From Rhodospirillales bacterium 24-66-33 (GTDB lineage: Bacteria; Pseudomonadota; Alphaproteobacteria; Reyranellales; Reyranellaceae), in contig NCHQ01000028.1 in the NCBI GenBank assembly GCA_002281855.1, positions 1 through 64,000 on the forward strand: a stretch of DNA of 64,000 bases. Direction: 5' to 3'. Within the stretch, counting starts at the first letter, position 1. The number at the start of each line of letters is the position of its first letter. The notes under the pieces are model-generated. The model did no database searches. It saw only the letters and a list, made by a program, of their open reading frames with translations, and was not told the origin of the DNA. A program made the translations under genes and the position numbers. Shown here in pieces: positions 38,562 to 46,693 of this stretch.

Positions 38562-41045
38562 TCAAACCGCTCCTACCGGGGCTGCCGCGAACTCGAACTG
38601 CGCCTCGCAGCCGTCATGCGCGCAAACCGGCTTCTTCAAAGTGAAGGGTCGCTGGAATTTGGTCCGGCTGCACTTCTTGCAGGCGAACTGGCTGCGGAAG
38701 GTTTTGAATTCCTCCCAGCGCGCCTTCTCGTCGCCAATCGAGCCTTCGCCATAGAGTCCATCCTGGAAGTGGCTGCCGAAATTCTCGATTTCACCCTTCA
38801 CCAAACTGTCGAGGAACCGGTTGTTGACCCCCGGTACTGGCGCCGGCACCAGCTTCGCATCCTTGAGCAGGCCGCCGAGCGCCGAGGCCAACTCGCTGCG
38901 TTCGTAGGAATAGGCCTTCTCCAGCGGTCGGATGCGGACGCTGACCCCGAAATCCCGGCAGATGCCGAGAAGCCATTCCTCCTCCGCCTGGCGCATCTCG
39001 TTGGCTGCCGACTGGCCCTCCGCCCAACGCGCCTCGATCATCTCGTCACTTACCTTGTGGTCAGCAAAACGCGGCCCGTAGGCCGGGTCGAGGCCAATGA
39101 TGCGAGTGAAGTGCCACGCTTTCGCCTCAAGCTGATCCTTCAAATAATTGAAAAACCGCTCGTCGTGGGTGGTGATCAGGATCTGGCAGTTGCCAAACAT
39201 GGTGGCGATGAGCCCGGCAATGGTACGCCGATGATCGGCATCATAGGAGGTCACGATATCGTCCAGCGCGAGGATGGGTGCACCGGCGTTAAACTGCTTG
39301 ATCGCTGCCATCCGCAGCGCCAGCGCCACCGAATGGATCTGGGAATCGCTCAGATAGCCTCCCGGTTGCACGCTGGCGCGGTTCTTGGCAAAATCGATCA
39401 GGAGATTGAGCCGCTGCTGGTTCGTGTCGTCCTCTGCCGGCAGCTCCAGCCGGATCGGCGCGGCGCCGGCACCCTGGATCAGCTTGTAGATGTCGTTCAT
39501 CGGCGTCTGAAGCTTGTCGAGCAGGGCCTGTACTTTCTTGCGGATCTCGGCCGAGATGATCGTCGCCTGCGCCGTCAACGCGTCGGAGAGTTTCCCCAGC
39601 TCATCTCGCGTCCGCAGCGCAAGGTCCCGCTCGGACTGTAGCTCCAGCAGCCGATCGATCTTCGCCTTGGCCTTGATATAGGTGTGGTCGCCTTGCTTCG
39701 ACTCGATGTCGACGATGGCCTGATCGAGCGTGGCGAGCAGCTTGGCGATCGCCGCGACAATATCGGCCGAAGCCGATACGGCGGCGGCCTGTGGCCAGCC
39801 GGCGATGCCCGCTTGATACGCGATCAGGTCGGCTTTCAATGCCGCGTCACCAGCACCGAAGCCAATCAGCCCCGGAAGCGCCGCCACCAACTGGGTATGG
39901 GCCTTGGTCGCCGCAGTCTTGGCCTCGTCGAGCGCCTTCTTGGCGGCGGCGTAATCGGCCAGCTCTTCGAGATGCGTGGCGATATGTTCCCGGATCGTCT
40001 CAGCGCTGCCCGAAGCCGTGTCCGCGACAGGCGTTGCACAGACCGGGCAAACGTCAAGTGCCGGCACCCCTTCGGCGAAAAGCGGTTCTGCGGCTTTCCA
40101 CAAAGCCTGAAACACGGTGCTCGCCGCCTTACCGCGTTCCTCCTTTTCCTTACTCTCCGCCGCCGACAGCGTCGCGACAGCCGCATCAAAGGTCGGAATA
40201 GCACCACTGACGACGGTCTCGCCGCTCTCCGCGTCCGTCACCTCCGCCCACAGAGCTGCAGCCGCATTGCGGATCTGGCGCAGGCTCGCGAGGCCGAGCT
40301 TGTTTTCCTCGGCCTTGGCGCGCGCCTGCAGCTCAAGATAGGCCGAATCATCAGCCGCGAGCGTCGCCAGCGCCAGCGCCGGATCGAGTGGCGCCAGGAT
40401 CGACGTATCGGCGTGAACGAGCACAGCCGCCGAATCCCAGGCTTTCACGACCTGGGCCGTCTCCTTGGCAAGCTGGGTGTCGACGCGCTGCAGCGCCGTC
40501 TCTTCCTCCGCCGCCGCCTTCACTTGCATGCGAAGCGCCCGAATGTTCTTCTGGACGTCTGCCAGCGGCCCAAGCTGCAGCCAATTGGCGACGTCGGTGT
40601 AGCGCTGTTCGGGCTTGTGGTTTTCGACGAAGGTGCGCAGCGTATGCCCGCGGATAATCGGCGAAACGGTAAAGCAGGCTTTCACAGTGGTGGCCATTGC
40701 CGGTATCGACCGCTTCGGGCCTGTCGCTGAACGGCTACCGTTGAGGGCATCCTTGCCCGAGATGACACCGATCGTAACCGCCGGCGGGATCTTCGCTTCC
40801 TCAGCCAGATTGTGCGCTAGCGCCGTTGGCCCGGCCTGGTTGTTACCGGTGCGCTGACCGAGCCTTTCGAGCGTTCCGTCCTCCGAAAACATGAATTCCA
40901 GCGCATCGATGACACTGGATTTGCCGCTGCCGTTCGGCGCGAAGATCGCCAGGCAACGCTTCTTGCTGAAATCGAACGTCTTCGGCTGGAGATACGCGCG
41001 GAACCCGGCAAGGCCCAAGGATTGGAGAAAGTATGGGTCAGCCAT
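38562..41045 (-). CDS. SMC/Rad50-like AAA ATPase with zinc hook and C-terminal zinc ribbon
   Basis: An 827-residue protein. Walker A APNGSGKSS is at 36-44, CPVC at 333-336 looks like a Rad50-type hook, and coiled-coil segments rich in Ala/Glu/Lys flank it. GGYLSDSQIHSVALALRM is the ABC signature, ILALDDIVTSYD the Walker B, and ITTHDERFFNYL the switch His. The C-terminus adds CKKCSRTKFQRPF...CAHDGC, a zinc ribbon unusual for SMC proteins. It overlaps the upstream small gene by 8 bases and abuts the DUF3223 gene. Likely a DNA-sensing ATPase of a three-gene defence cassette; Septu and Lamassu ATPases are distant analogues. Confidence 0.8.
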   Translation of the reverse strand: MADPYFLQSLGLAGFRAYLQPKTFDFSKKRCLAIFAPNGSGKSSVIDALEFMFSEDGTLERLGQRTGNNQAGPTALAHNLAEEAKIPPAVTIGVISGKDALNGSRSATGPKRSIPAMATTVKACFTVSPIIRGHTLRTFVENHKPEQRYTDVANWLQLGPLADVQKNIRALRMQVKAAAEEETALQRVDTQLAKETAQVVKAWDSAAVLVHADTSILAPLDPALALATLAADDSAYLELQARAKAEENKLGLASLRQIRNAAAALWAEVTDAESGETVVSGAIPTFDAAVATLSAAESKEKEERGKAASTVFQALWKAAEPLFAEGVPALDVCPVCATPVADTASGSAETIREHIATHLEELADYAAAKKALDEAKTAATKAHTQLVAALPGLIGFGAGDAALKADLIAYQAGIAGWPQAAAVSASADIVAAIAKLLATLDQAIVDIESKQGDHTYIKAKAKIDRLLELQSERDLALRTRDELGKLSDALTAQATIISAEIRKKVQALLDKLQTPMNDIYKLIQGAGAAPIRLELPAEDDTNQQRLNLLIDFAKNRASVQPGGYLSDSQIHSVALALRMAAIKQFNAGAPILALDDIVTSYDADHRRTIAGLIATMFGNCQILITTHDERFFNYLKDQLEAKAWHFTRIIGLDPAYGPRFADHKVSDEMIEARWAEGQSAANEMRQAEEEWLLGICRDFGVSVRIRPLEKAYSYERSELASALGGLLKDAKLVPAPVPGVNNRFLDSLVKGEIENFGSHFQDGLYGEGSIGDEKARWEEFKTFRSQFACKKCSRTKFQRPFTLKKPVCAHDGCEAQFEFAAAPVGAV

Positions 41046-41265
41046 CGGCCACCTCCGACTTCGGGGGTGTGGTACGTTCGCCTGCGAGTTTTAGGATAGC
41101 GTCCTTGGCCTGAGCGACGGCGTTCTGCGCGGGCGCTACTTTCAGAATATGCGTCTTCAGGATGTCCGCCAAGCCGACATCGACGCCTTCCTTTCCTTTC
41201 AGGCTTTCTCCCAAGGCCTTAAGAAATGCGTCCGGCGTATCTGCCGGTTCTGCTTCACCTTCCAC
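41038..41265 (-). CDS. Small protein preceding the SMC-like ATPase
   Basis: A 75-residue protein from a GTG at 41265 with a strong GGGGGG ribosome site, MEGEAEPADTPDAFLKALGE then SLKGKEGVDVGLADILKTHI. It is mostly helical and charged. Its stop lies 8 bases inside the ATPase gene (ATGGCTGA overlap), indicating translational coupling. No family is recognised; it may be a regulatory or adaptor subunit of the cassette. Confidence 0.6.
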   Translation of the reverse strand: MEGEAEPADTPDAFLKALGESLKGKEGVDVGLADILKTHILKVAPAQNAVAQAKDAILKLAGERTTPPKSEVADG

Positions 41266-41488
41266 GCGCGTATCCCCCCTTTTATTATTTTCGACAGTAC
41301 ACCGGGATCACCCGCAAGAGAATGGCGCTCGCCCTTGAAACTACGTGCCATTTGTGGGGAAAGCCTTCCCCTGCGCCCGAGCCATGGTCTCGGCCGACCC
41401 CTTCTGCGGGGCCTGCCGCCCCGCAACGCCCCGCCGAACGCCGCGCGGCCACCACCGGCTTCGCGGGTTCGTGCCCTTCAGCGCCATC

Positions 41489-41570
41489 GAGAGTGAGAGT
41501 GCGGACGGGTTTGCCGTGACGGGTTGAGGATCGGGAGAGTGGCTTCCGGCGCCCGTCGCGGAGAACCGCG
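41489..41570 (+). promoter_or_regulatory. Structured 5' leader of ardC-like gene (leader A)
   Basis: GACGGG at 41518-41523 can pair with CCCGTC at 41552-41557, and within it CGGGAG can pair with CTTCCG. The 18-mer CGGCGCCCGTCGCGGAGA at 41547-41564 is identical to 42661-42678 before the parB-like gene. The rest of the 41266-41488 gap holds divergent promoters, with an A/T-rich patch at 41278-41292. Confidence 0.65.
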
Positions 41571-42533
41571 ATGTCCAGACAGTCCACCCATCCCCGTTCC
41601 GGCTCCGACCGGACGAACCTCTATGACGACATCACCGGCAAGATCATCGCCGAGCTGGAGGCCGGCCGGATTCCCTGGGTCCAGCCCTGGGGCACCGCGG
41701 CGGCGAAGGCGCCGCTGGCCATGCCGCAGAATGCATCGACCCGCCGGCACTATTCCGGGATCAATGTCCTGATCCTCTGGGGCGCGGTCATCGAGCACGG
41801 TTTTGCCGGCCAGAGCTGGCTGACCTTCCGCCAGGCCCTGTCGCTCGGCGGCAATGTCCGCAAGGGCGAGCGCGGCACGACCGTTGTCTATGCCGATCGC
41901 TTCATCCCCGACGACGAGAAGAAGCGGGCCCGCGAGAACGGCGACGAAGCGCAGGCGATTCCGTTCCTCAAGCGCTTCACCGTCTTCAACACTGACCAGT
42001 GCGAGAACCTGCCGGAGGAGATCGCCGCCGTCGCGCCGCCGCCGCCACCCGGCATGATCGAGCCGCAAGCCGAGGCGCTGATCCGGGCCACGGGCGCGGA
42101 TTTCCGCATCGGCGGCGGCCGCGCCTTTTACAGCCCACCGCACGACTTCGTGCAGGTCCCGCCGCCGGCCGCCTATTTCGAACCGATCAATTGGCACCGC
42201 ACCGCCTTCCACGAGCTGGGGCATTGGTCAGGCCATCCCTCCCGGCTCGGCCGGGACATGGCCGGTTCCTTCGGCTCCAAATCCTACGCCCGTGAGGAGC
42301 TGGTAGCGGAGATGGCGGGCGCCTTCGTCTGCGCCTCACTGTCCATCGTGCCGACCGTGCGCCATGCCGATTACATCGGCTCGTGGCTGGAGGTCCTGCG
42401 GGAAGACAACCGCGCCATTGTCCGCGCCGCCAGCGCCGCGTCAAAGGCCGCCGAATTCATCCTCGGCTTCCAGCCGGGCATCGACCGACAGGTGACGGCG
42501 ACATCGGCGGACGACGAGCGGGAGGCGGCGTGA
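41571..42533 (+). CDS. ardC: ArdC-like antirestriction protein (zincin domain)
   Basis: A 320-residue protein. About residues 1-130 (RTNLYDDITGKIIAELEAGR, IPWVQPWG) form the ssDNA-binding ArdC N-terminal domain; the C-terminal half is a metallopeptidase-like domain with AFHELGHWSGHPSRLGRD, an HExxH zinc site near residues 211-215. ArdC-type proteins protect incoming single-stranded element DNA from host restriction during conjugation. It is the first plus-strand gene of the element backbone and has a long structured leader shared with the next gene. Confidence 0.9.
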   Translation: MSRQSTHPRSGSDRTNLYDDITGKIIAELEAGRIPWVQPWGTAAAKAPLAMPQNASTRRHYSGINVLILWGAVIEHGFAGQSWLTFRQALSLGGNVRKGERGTTVVYADRFIPDDEKKRARENGDEAQAIPFLKRFTVFNTDQCENLPEEIAAVAPPPPPGMIEPQAEALIRATGADFRIGGGRAFYSPPHDFVQVPPPAAYFEPINWHRTAFHELGHWSGHPSRLGRDMAGSFGSKSYAREELVAEMAGAFVCASLSIVPTVRHADYIGSWLEVLREDNRAIVRAASAASKAAEFILGFQPGIDRQVTATSADDEREAA

Positions 42534-42602
42534 TGGGGTTACGCCGAAGCGTGGAGCCGGGAATACGCTTCTCCGGTCTCCGGCTTCCCGGTTCTGCGGC
42601 CA

Positions 42603-42686
42603 TGAGAGGGAGAGGAGTGACGGGTTTTCGTGACGGGTTGAAGGTCGAGAGAGAGTCTCTCGGCGCCCGTCGCGGAGACTACCCCG
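42603..42686 (+). promoter_or_regulatory. Structured 5' leader of parB-like gene (leader B)
   Basis: GACGGG at 42632-42637 pairs with CCCGTC at 42666-42671, enclosing CGAGAGA/TCTCTCG. A second GACGGG lies at 42619-42624, as in leader A. Inner-stem bases differ from leader A while pairing is kept, which supports a functional RNA fold ending about 8 bases before the start codon. Confidence 0.65.
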
Positions 42687-44819
42687 ATGGCTACTACCGT
42701 TCAGAAAATCACCCTGTCGTCCTCGCGCGACATTCCCTTCAACAAGCTGGTGCTCAGCCAGTCCAACGTCCGGCGCGTGAAGGCCGGCGTCTCGATCGAG
42801 GAGCTGTCCGAGGACATCGCCCGGCGCGGCTTGCTTCAGGGCCTCAACGTCCGGCCGGTGCTCGATGCCGAAGGTGCCGAGACCGGCATGTTCGAGGTCC
42901 CGGCCGGCGGTCGCCGCTACCGGGCGCTCGAACGCCTCGTCAAGCAGAAGCGTCTCGCCAAGACCGCGCCAGTGCCGTGCATCCCGAAAGCCGCCGATGC
43001 CGCCACCTCGGCCGAGGAGGATTCCTTGGCGGAAAACGTCCAGCGTGTGGCGCTGCATCCCCTCGACCAGTTCCGTGCCTTCCTGGCGATGCGCGAGAAG
43101 GGTCAGCCCGACGAGGACATCGCCGCGGCCTTCTTCGTCCCGGTCAATGTCGTGAAGCAGCGCCTGCGCCTTGCCGCCGTCGCTCCGAGCCTGCTCGACC
43201 TCTACGCCGAGGACGGCATTACGCTGGAGCAACTGATGGCGTTCACCGTCACCCACGACCACGCCCGTCAGGCGCAAGTCTGGGAGGTGGTCCAGCGCTC
43301 CTATAGCAAGGAGGCCTATCAGATCCGCCGGATGCTGACGGAGACGACGGTCCGCGCCTCCGACAAGCGCGCGCAGTTCGTCGGCCTGGGCGCCTATGCC
43401 GAGGCTGGCGGCGTGATCATGCGCGATCTCTTCCAGAACGATGATGGCGGTTGGCTGGAGGACGTCGCACTCCTCGACCGTCTGGTCGCCGACAAGCTGA
43501 AGGTGGAGGCCGAGGCCATCGGCACCGAAGGCTGGAAGTGGATCTCGGTCGCGGTCGAGACGCCCTACGGACACGTCAACGGCCTCCGCGAGCTGTCCGG
43601 CACGACCGCCGATCTCAGTGTCGAGGAACAGGCGACGATCGAGGTGCTGAACGCCGAATACGCCAAGCTCGAAGCCGAATACGAGAGCGCCGACGAGTTG
43701 CCGGACGGAGTCGATGAACGGCTTGGCGAGATCGAGACGGCGCTGGCCGCCTTCGACGGCCGTCCCGTCATGTACGACCCGAGCGACATCACCCGCGCCG
43801 GCGTGTTCGTCAGCATCGACGGCGATGGCAAGCTGTCGGTCGATCGCGGCTATGTTCGCCCCGAGGATGAGGCGCCGGTCACGGTGGATGGCGAAGGCGA
43901 TACCGAAGCCGAGGGCGCGACGCCCGAGGCATCCGACCCGTCAACGCCGATGGTCCAGCGCGCGATCATCACCATCGGCGGCCAGGTCGAGCCGGAGGAC
44001 GACGATGACGACGTCATCAAGCCGCTGCCGGAGCGTCTGGTCACCGAGCTGACCGCGCATCGGACGCTGGCCTTGCGCGACGCCCTCGCCACCAATCCGC
44101 ACGTTGCCCTGACGGCACTGCTGCACAAGCTGGTGCTCGACACCTTCCAGCGTACTTCGTCTTCGGGCGGATGCCTGGAGGCCTCGGTTCGGCACGTCTT
44201 CTTCTCCGTCCAGGCCGCCGACCTGAAGGACAGCCCGTCCGCAAAGGCCATCGCCGCGCGGCAGGACGACTGGAAGACCGATCTGCCCGCCGACGAGGAT
44301 GCGCTGTGGGATTGGCTGGTCGGCCTCGACGATGCCAGTCGCTCCGCCTTGCTCGCGCATTGCGTCTCCTATGGCGTGAACGCGCTCTACGAGAAGGTCG
44401 ACCGCTACGGCGGCGCCGGGCTTTCGCAGCACGGCCTCGAACGCCGCCTGAAGCACGCCGATCGCCTGGCGCGCGCTGTGGGCCTCGACATGGTCGACGC
44501 CGGGTGGCGGCCGACCGTCGACAACTATCTTAGCCGCGTCACCAAGCCCCGCATTCTCGAAGCGGTGCGCGAGGCGAAGGGCGAGCAGTCGGCCCAGCTC
44601 ATCGATCACCTCAAGAAGGGCGACATGGCGCGGGAGGCCGAACGGTTGCTCGACGGCACCGGCTGGCTGCCCGAGCCGCTGCGCCTGGCCGACATCGAGA
44701 CCGCTGCCGATACGCCGACTGGCGAGACCGGGGCGTTGCCCGACTTCCTCGCCAGCGATGACGAGGACGCGGCAGTCGAGACCGAGGACGACCCGGCCCG
44801 CATGATCGCGGCCGAGTAG
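42687..44819 (+). CDS. ParB/Srx-domain nuclease-like protein of the element backbone
   Basis: A 710-residue protein. The N-terminal ParB core has IPFNKLVLSQSNVRRVKAGV, RGLLQGLNVRPVL, and VPAGGRRYRALERLVK, then EEDSLAENVQRVALHPLDQF as the HTH approach. The remaining two thirds are acidic, with E/D-rich segments near residues 390-445 and an alpha-helical end. Such long ParB-like proteins are standard in alphaproteobacterial conjugative elements next to ArdC and the strawberry-notch gene. The N-terminal domain would bind DNA and CTP; the C-terminal role is unknown. A rho-independent terminator follows. Confidence 0.88.
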   Translation: MATTVQKITLSSSRDIPFNKLVLSQSNVRRVKAGVSIEELSEDIARRGLLQGLNVRPVLDAEGAETGMFEVPAGGRRYRALERLVKQKRLAKTAPVPCIPKAADAATSAEEDSLAENVQRVALHPLDQFRAFLAMREKGQPDEDIAAAFFVPVNVVKQRLRLAAVAPSLLDLYAEDGITLEQLMAFTVTHDHARQAQVWEVVQRSYSKEAYQIRRMLTETTVRASDKRAQFVGLGAYAEAGGVIMRDLFQNDDGGWLEDVALLDRLVADKLKVEAEAIGTEGWKWISVAVETPYGHVNGLRELSGTTADLSVEEQATIEVLNAEYAKLEAEYESADELPDGVDERLGEIETALAAFDGRPVMYDPSDITRAGVFVSIDGDGKLSVDRGYVRPEDEAPVTVDGEGDTEAEGATPEASDPSTPMVQRAIITIGGQVEPEDDDDDVIKPLPERLVTELTAHRTLALRDALATNPHVALTALLHKLVLDTFQRTSSSGGCLEASVRHVFFSVQAADLKDSPSAKAIAARQDDWKTDLPADEDALWDWLVGLDDASRSALLAHCVSYGVNALYEKVDRYGGAGLSQHGLERRLKHADRLARAVGLDMVDAGWRPTVDNYLSRVTKPRILEAVREAKGEQSAQLIDHLKKGDMAREAERLLDGTGWLPEPLRLADIETAADTPTGETGALPDFLASDDEDAAVETEDDPARMIAAE

Positions 44820-44825
44820 CCTTGT

Positions 44826-44858
44826 GCGGGGCGGCTCCGGCCGCTCCGCATTCGTTTT
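44826..44858 (+). terminator. Rho-independent terminator after the parB-like gene
   Basis: GCGGGGCGG at 44826-44834 pairs with CCGCTCCGC ending at 44849 (one G-U pair), followed by ATTCGTTTT. It lies 7 bases after the stop. Confidence 0.7.
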
Positions 44859-44937
44859 CATCACCAGATCGATCAGAAAGCCCGGCCCCCTGCGTGACAG
44901 GGATCAGCCGGGCTTTCGACGTTTCAGGAGCCCTCAG

Positions 44938-45357
44938 ATGGCTGACTACTTCACCCATTTCTCGTGCCTGCTCGATGTTGGCACACCCGACAACGCTGCT
45001 CGCGCCCTCGATCTCTACAATGCGCTTTCCTTGGAGGGCGCAGAGGAAGACCCGCAGTCCGACGGCTTCCTCCTCTCGATCCAGCCGGAGCATGGCGGCA
45101 CACAGCTCTGGATGCGGGACGAGGCAACTGGCGATCCCCAGCGTGTCATCGACTTCGTGTTGGTGTGCGCCAAGACCTTCGGCCTCACCGGCCGTTGGGG
45201 CTTTCAATGGTCCAACACATGCTCGCGCCCGCGCGTCAACGTCTTCGCAGGCGGCGCGCATGTGCTCGATCTCGAAGTCGGCGAGACTGTTGCATGGATC
45301 AGCACACATCGCTGGCTCGCCGAGATGCTCGACGCAGGACAGGGAGGAAAACCATGA
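44938..45357 (+). CDS. Conserved element protein of unknown function (139 aa)
   Basis: MADYFTHFSCLLDVGTPDNA begins a protein of 139 residues, acidic, with alternating strands (GFLLSIQPEHGGTQLWMRDE, VNVFAGGAHVLDLEVGE) and no membrane segment. It resembles a small conserved protein regularly found in this class of element; the family name is uncertain. The 44938 start follows a CAGGAG ribosome site. It is coupled by ATGA to the next gene. Confidence 0.65.
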   Translation: MADYFTHFSCLLDVGTPDNAARALDLYNALSLEGAEEDPQSDGFLLSIQPEHGGTQLWMRDEATGDPQRVIDFVLVCAKTFGLTGRWGFQWSNTCSRPRVNVFAGGAHVLDLEVGETVAWISTHRWLAEMLDAGQGGKP

Positions 45358-45602
45358 GCATCCCTCACCATGCCCGCGCCAACTTCAACACCCTGCTGCG
45401 CGCGGCAGAAGACGGCAGTCTCGCCCTGATGGAATGCACGGACGCCGTGACCTGCGAGCCGCGCTATGTGATCTGCGCCGTGGGTCGGGACGACGGCGAC
45501 TATGTGTTCACACCGTTCGGCCATCTCGCGGACGGAAATCCCTACGACGCTTATCGTCCGCCAAAGCCGTCCGGCGAGATCAACGGCGCCGCGCCCGGCT
45601 GA
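45354..45602 (+). CDS. Small conserved element protein (possibly DUF6117)
   Basis: An 82-residue protein, MSIPHHARANFNTLLRAAED and ALMECTDAVTCEPRYVICAV then FTPFGHLADGNPYDAY. This pattern recurs in alphaproteobacterial conjugative elements, and I think it is DUF6117, though from memory only. The start overlaps the upstream stop (ATGA) with AGGGAGG as ribosome site. Function unknown. Confidence 0.65.
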   Translation: MSIPHHARANFNTLLRAAEDGSLALMECTDAVTCEPRYVICAVGRDDGDYVFTPFGHLADGNPYDAYRPPKPSGEINGAAPG

Positions 45603-45606
45603 CCGG

Positions 45607-45963
45607 CTACCAGACGGCGACTTCCCATTGTCCATTGACGCGGGCGAAGCCGACGGGGCGGTTCTGCGGCGTCGCGTTGGGCTTGCTGGCATCCATCGTG
45701 AGTTGCGTCATGCAGGTGACGCCTGGCCCGACGCCGCCGGGCGAGCAGTCGCCGAGTTTCAGCGTCGCGCTGGTAAGCGACGTGCCCGTGAACAGCTTGT
45801 GACGCCGAACCGCCGCAATCGCTTCCTCTTCCGTTGGCTGCGCAACGCCGGCGGCTGCCGCTGCCGATACTCCCGCCGGCGCAAGGACGGGCCGTAGAGC
45901 AAATCCAGCTCCGAACCCTATCACCAGAGCCACCATGGCAATTGCGATCACGCTGCCCTTCAT
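45607..45963 (-). CDS. Small membrane-anchored protein
   Basis: A 118-residue protein from ATG 45963, MKGSVIAIAMVALVIGFGAG followed by FALRPVLAPAG, a single N-terminal membrane anchor or uncleaved signal. A periplasmic domain follows with two Cys (GDCSPGGVGPGVTCMT) that may form a disulfide. It is on the opposite strand to the backbone genes and ends 4 bases from the preceding gene, facing it. No family recognised; probably cargo. The 325 bases between this gene and DUF4326 show nothing I can support. Confidence 0.6.
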   Translation of the reverse strand: MKGSVIAIAMVALVIGFGAGFALRPVLAPAGVSAAAAAGVAQPTEEEAIAAVRRHKLFTGTSLTSATLKLGDCSPGGVGPGVTCMTQLTMDASKPNATPQNRPVGFARVNGQWEVAVW

Positions 45964-46289
45964 AGTCCGCCTCCTTGCGACTGGCCTTATCTCGATGGGC
46001 GGACGCAACTCAGCCGAGGGCAGGATAAAGCGCGTGCCTTGCGATGAAGGCCCGACTCTACCGCCATGCGCCCGCGACAGAAATAGCCGTTGGTCCAGCA
46101 CGCCGCTTATCGTTCTCGCCCTGACGCTCGCCTCCCTTCCGATCCCATGACGGCTCTCTTGTCTGGACGCGGCGCAATGCCGGTCAACGGACAAGCCGTT
46201 ACCGCATCGCCCATCCGATCTCGCGTGACCGACACCGCCTGACCGCGCCCGGCCGACAGGTCACCGCAATGGGATCGGAGGTGACAGCG

Positions 46290-46598
46290 ATGTGCAGGGT
46301 TTTGAACAAACGGGAGGTCGGCGTGCCTGCCGGGGCCGTCTACATCGGCCGGGGCAGCAAGTGGGGCAATCCATTCCGCATCGGCCCCGACGGCGATCGC
46401 GCCACCGTCATCGCCAAGCACGAGCGCTGGCTTGCCGATCAGCATCATCTGCTACGGGCGCTCGACGAGCTGCGCGGTCGCGATCTCGTCTGCTTCTGCG
46501 CGCCGCTGGCCTGCCACGGCGACCTGCTGCGCCGGCTCGCCAATGCCAGCCGCGACGAGCGGATCGCGTGGTGGCGCGGCGTCAGGGCCGCGGCCTGA
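46290..46598 (+). CDS. DUF4326 domain protein
   Basis: A protein of about 102 residues. VYIGRGSKWGNPFRIGPDGD and LRGRDLVCFCAPLACHGDLL are the DUF4326 hallmarks, including the Cys-x-Cys...Cys-His cluster. The family is common in phages and mobile elements and its function is unknown. An alternative start at 46269 adds 7 residues. The homologous leader of the following large gene starts just after the stop. Confidence 0.85.
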   Translation: MCRVLNKREVGVPAGAVYIGRGSKWGNPFRIGPDGDRATVIAKHERWLADQHHLLRALDELRGRDLVCFCAPLACHGDLLRRLANASRDERIAWWRGVRAAA

Positions 46599-46616
46599 GA
46601 GGAAGAGGGATGCCGG

Positions 46617-46693
46617 GACGGGTTTGAGCCGACGGGGTCGAGAGAGAGCGCCCCGCGGTTCGATCCGTCCCCGCTCTCCCAAGGCTTCACACC
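46617..46693 (+). promoter_or_regulatory. 5' leader of the strawberry-notch gene (leader C)
   Basis: GACGGGTTT at 46617-46625 and a second GACGGGG at 46630 recall leaders A and B, as does TCGAGAGAGAG after it. GAGAGCG can pair with CGCTCTC. The 18-mer shared by A and B is not conserved here, so the relationship is weaker. Confidence 0.45.

Noticed and set aside
15139..41265. CRISPR array within the defence island
   Set aside because: No regularly spaced direct repeats with unique spacers were seen anywhere in the island.
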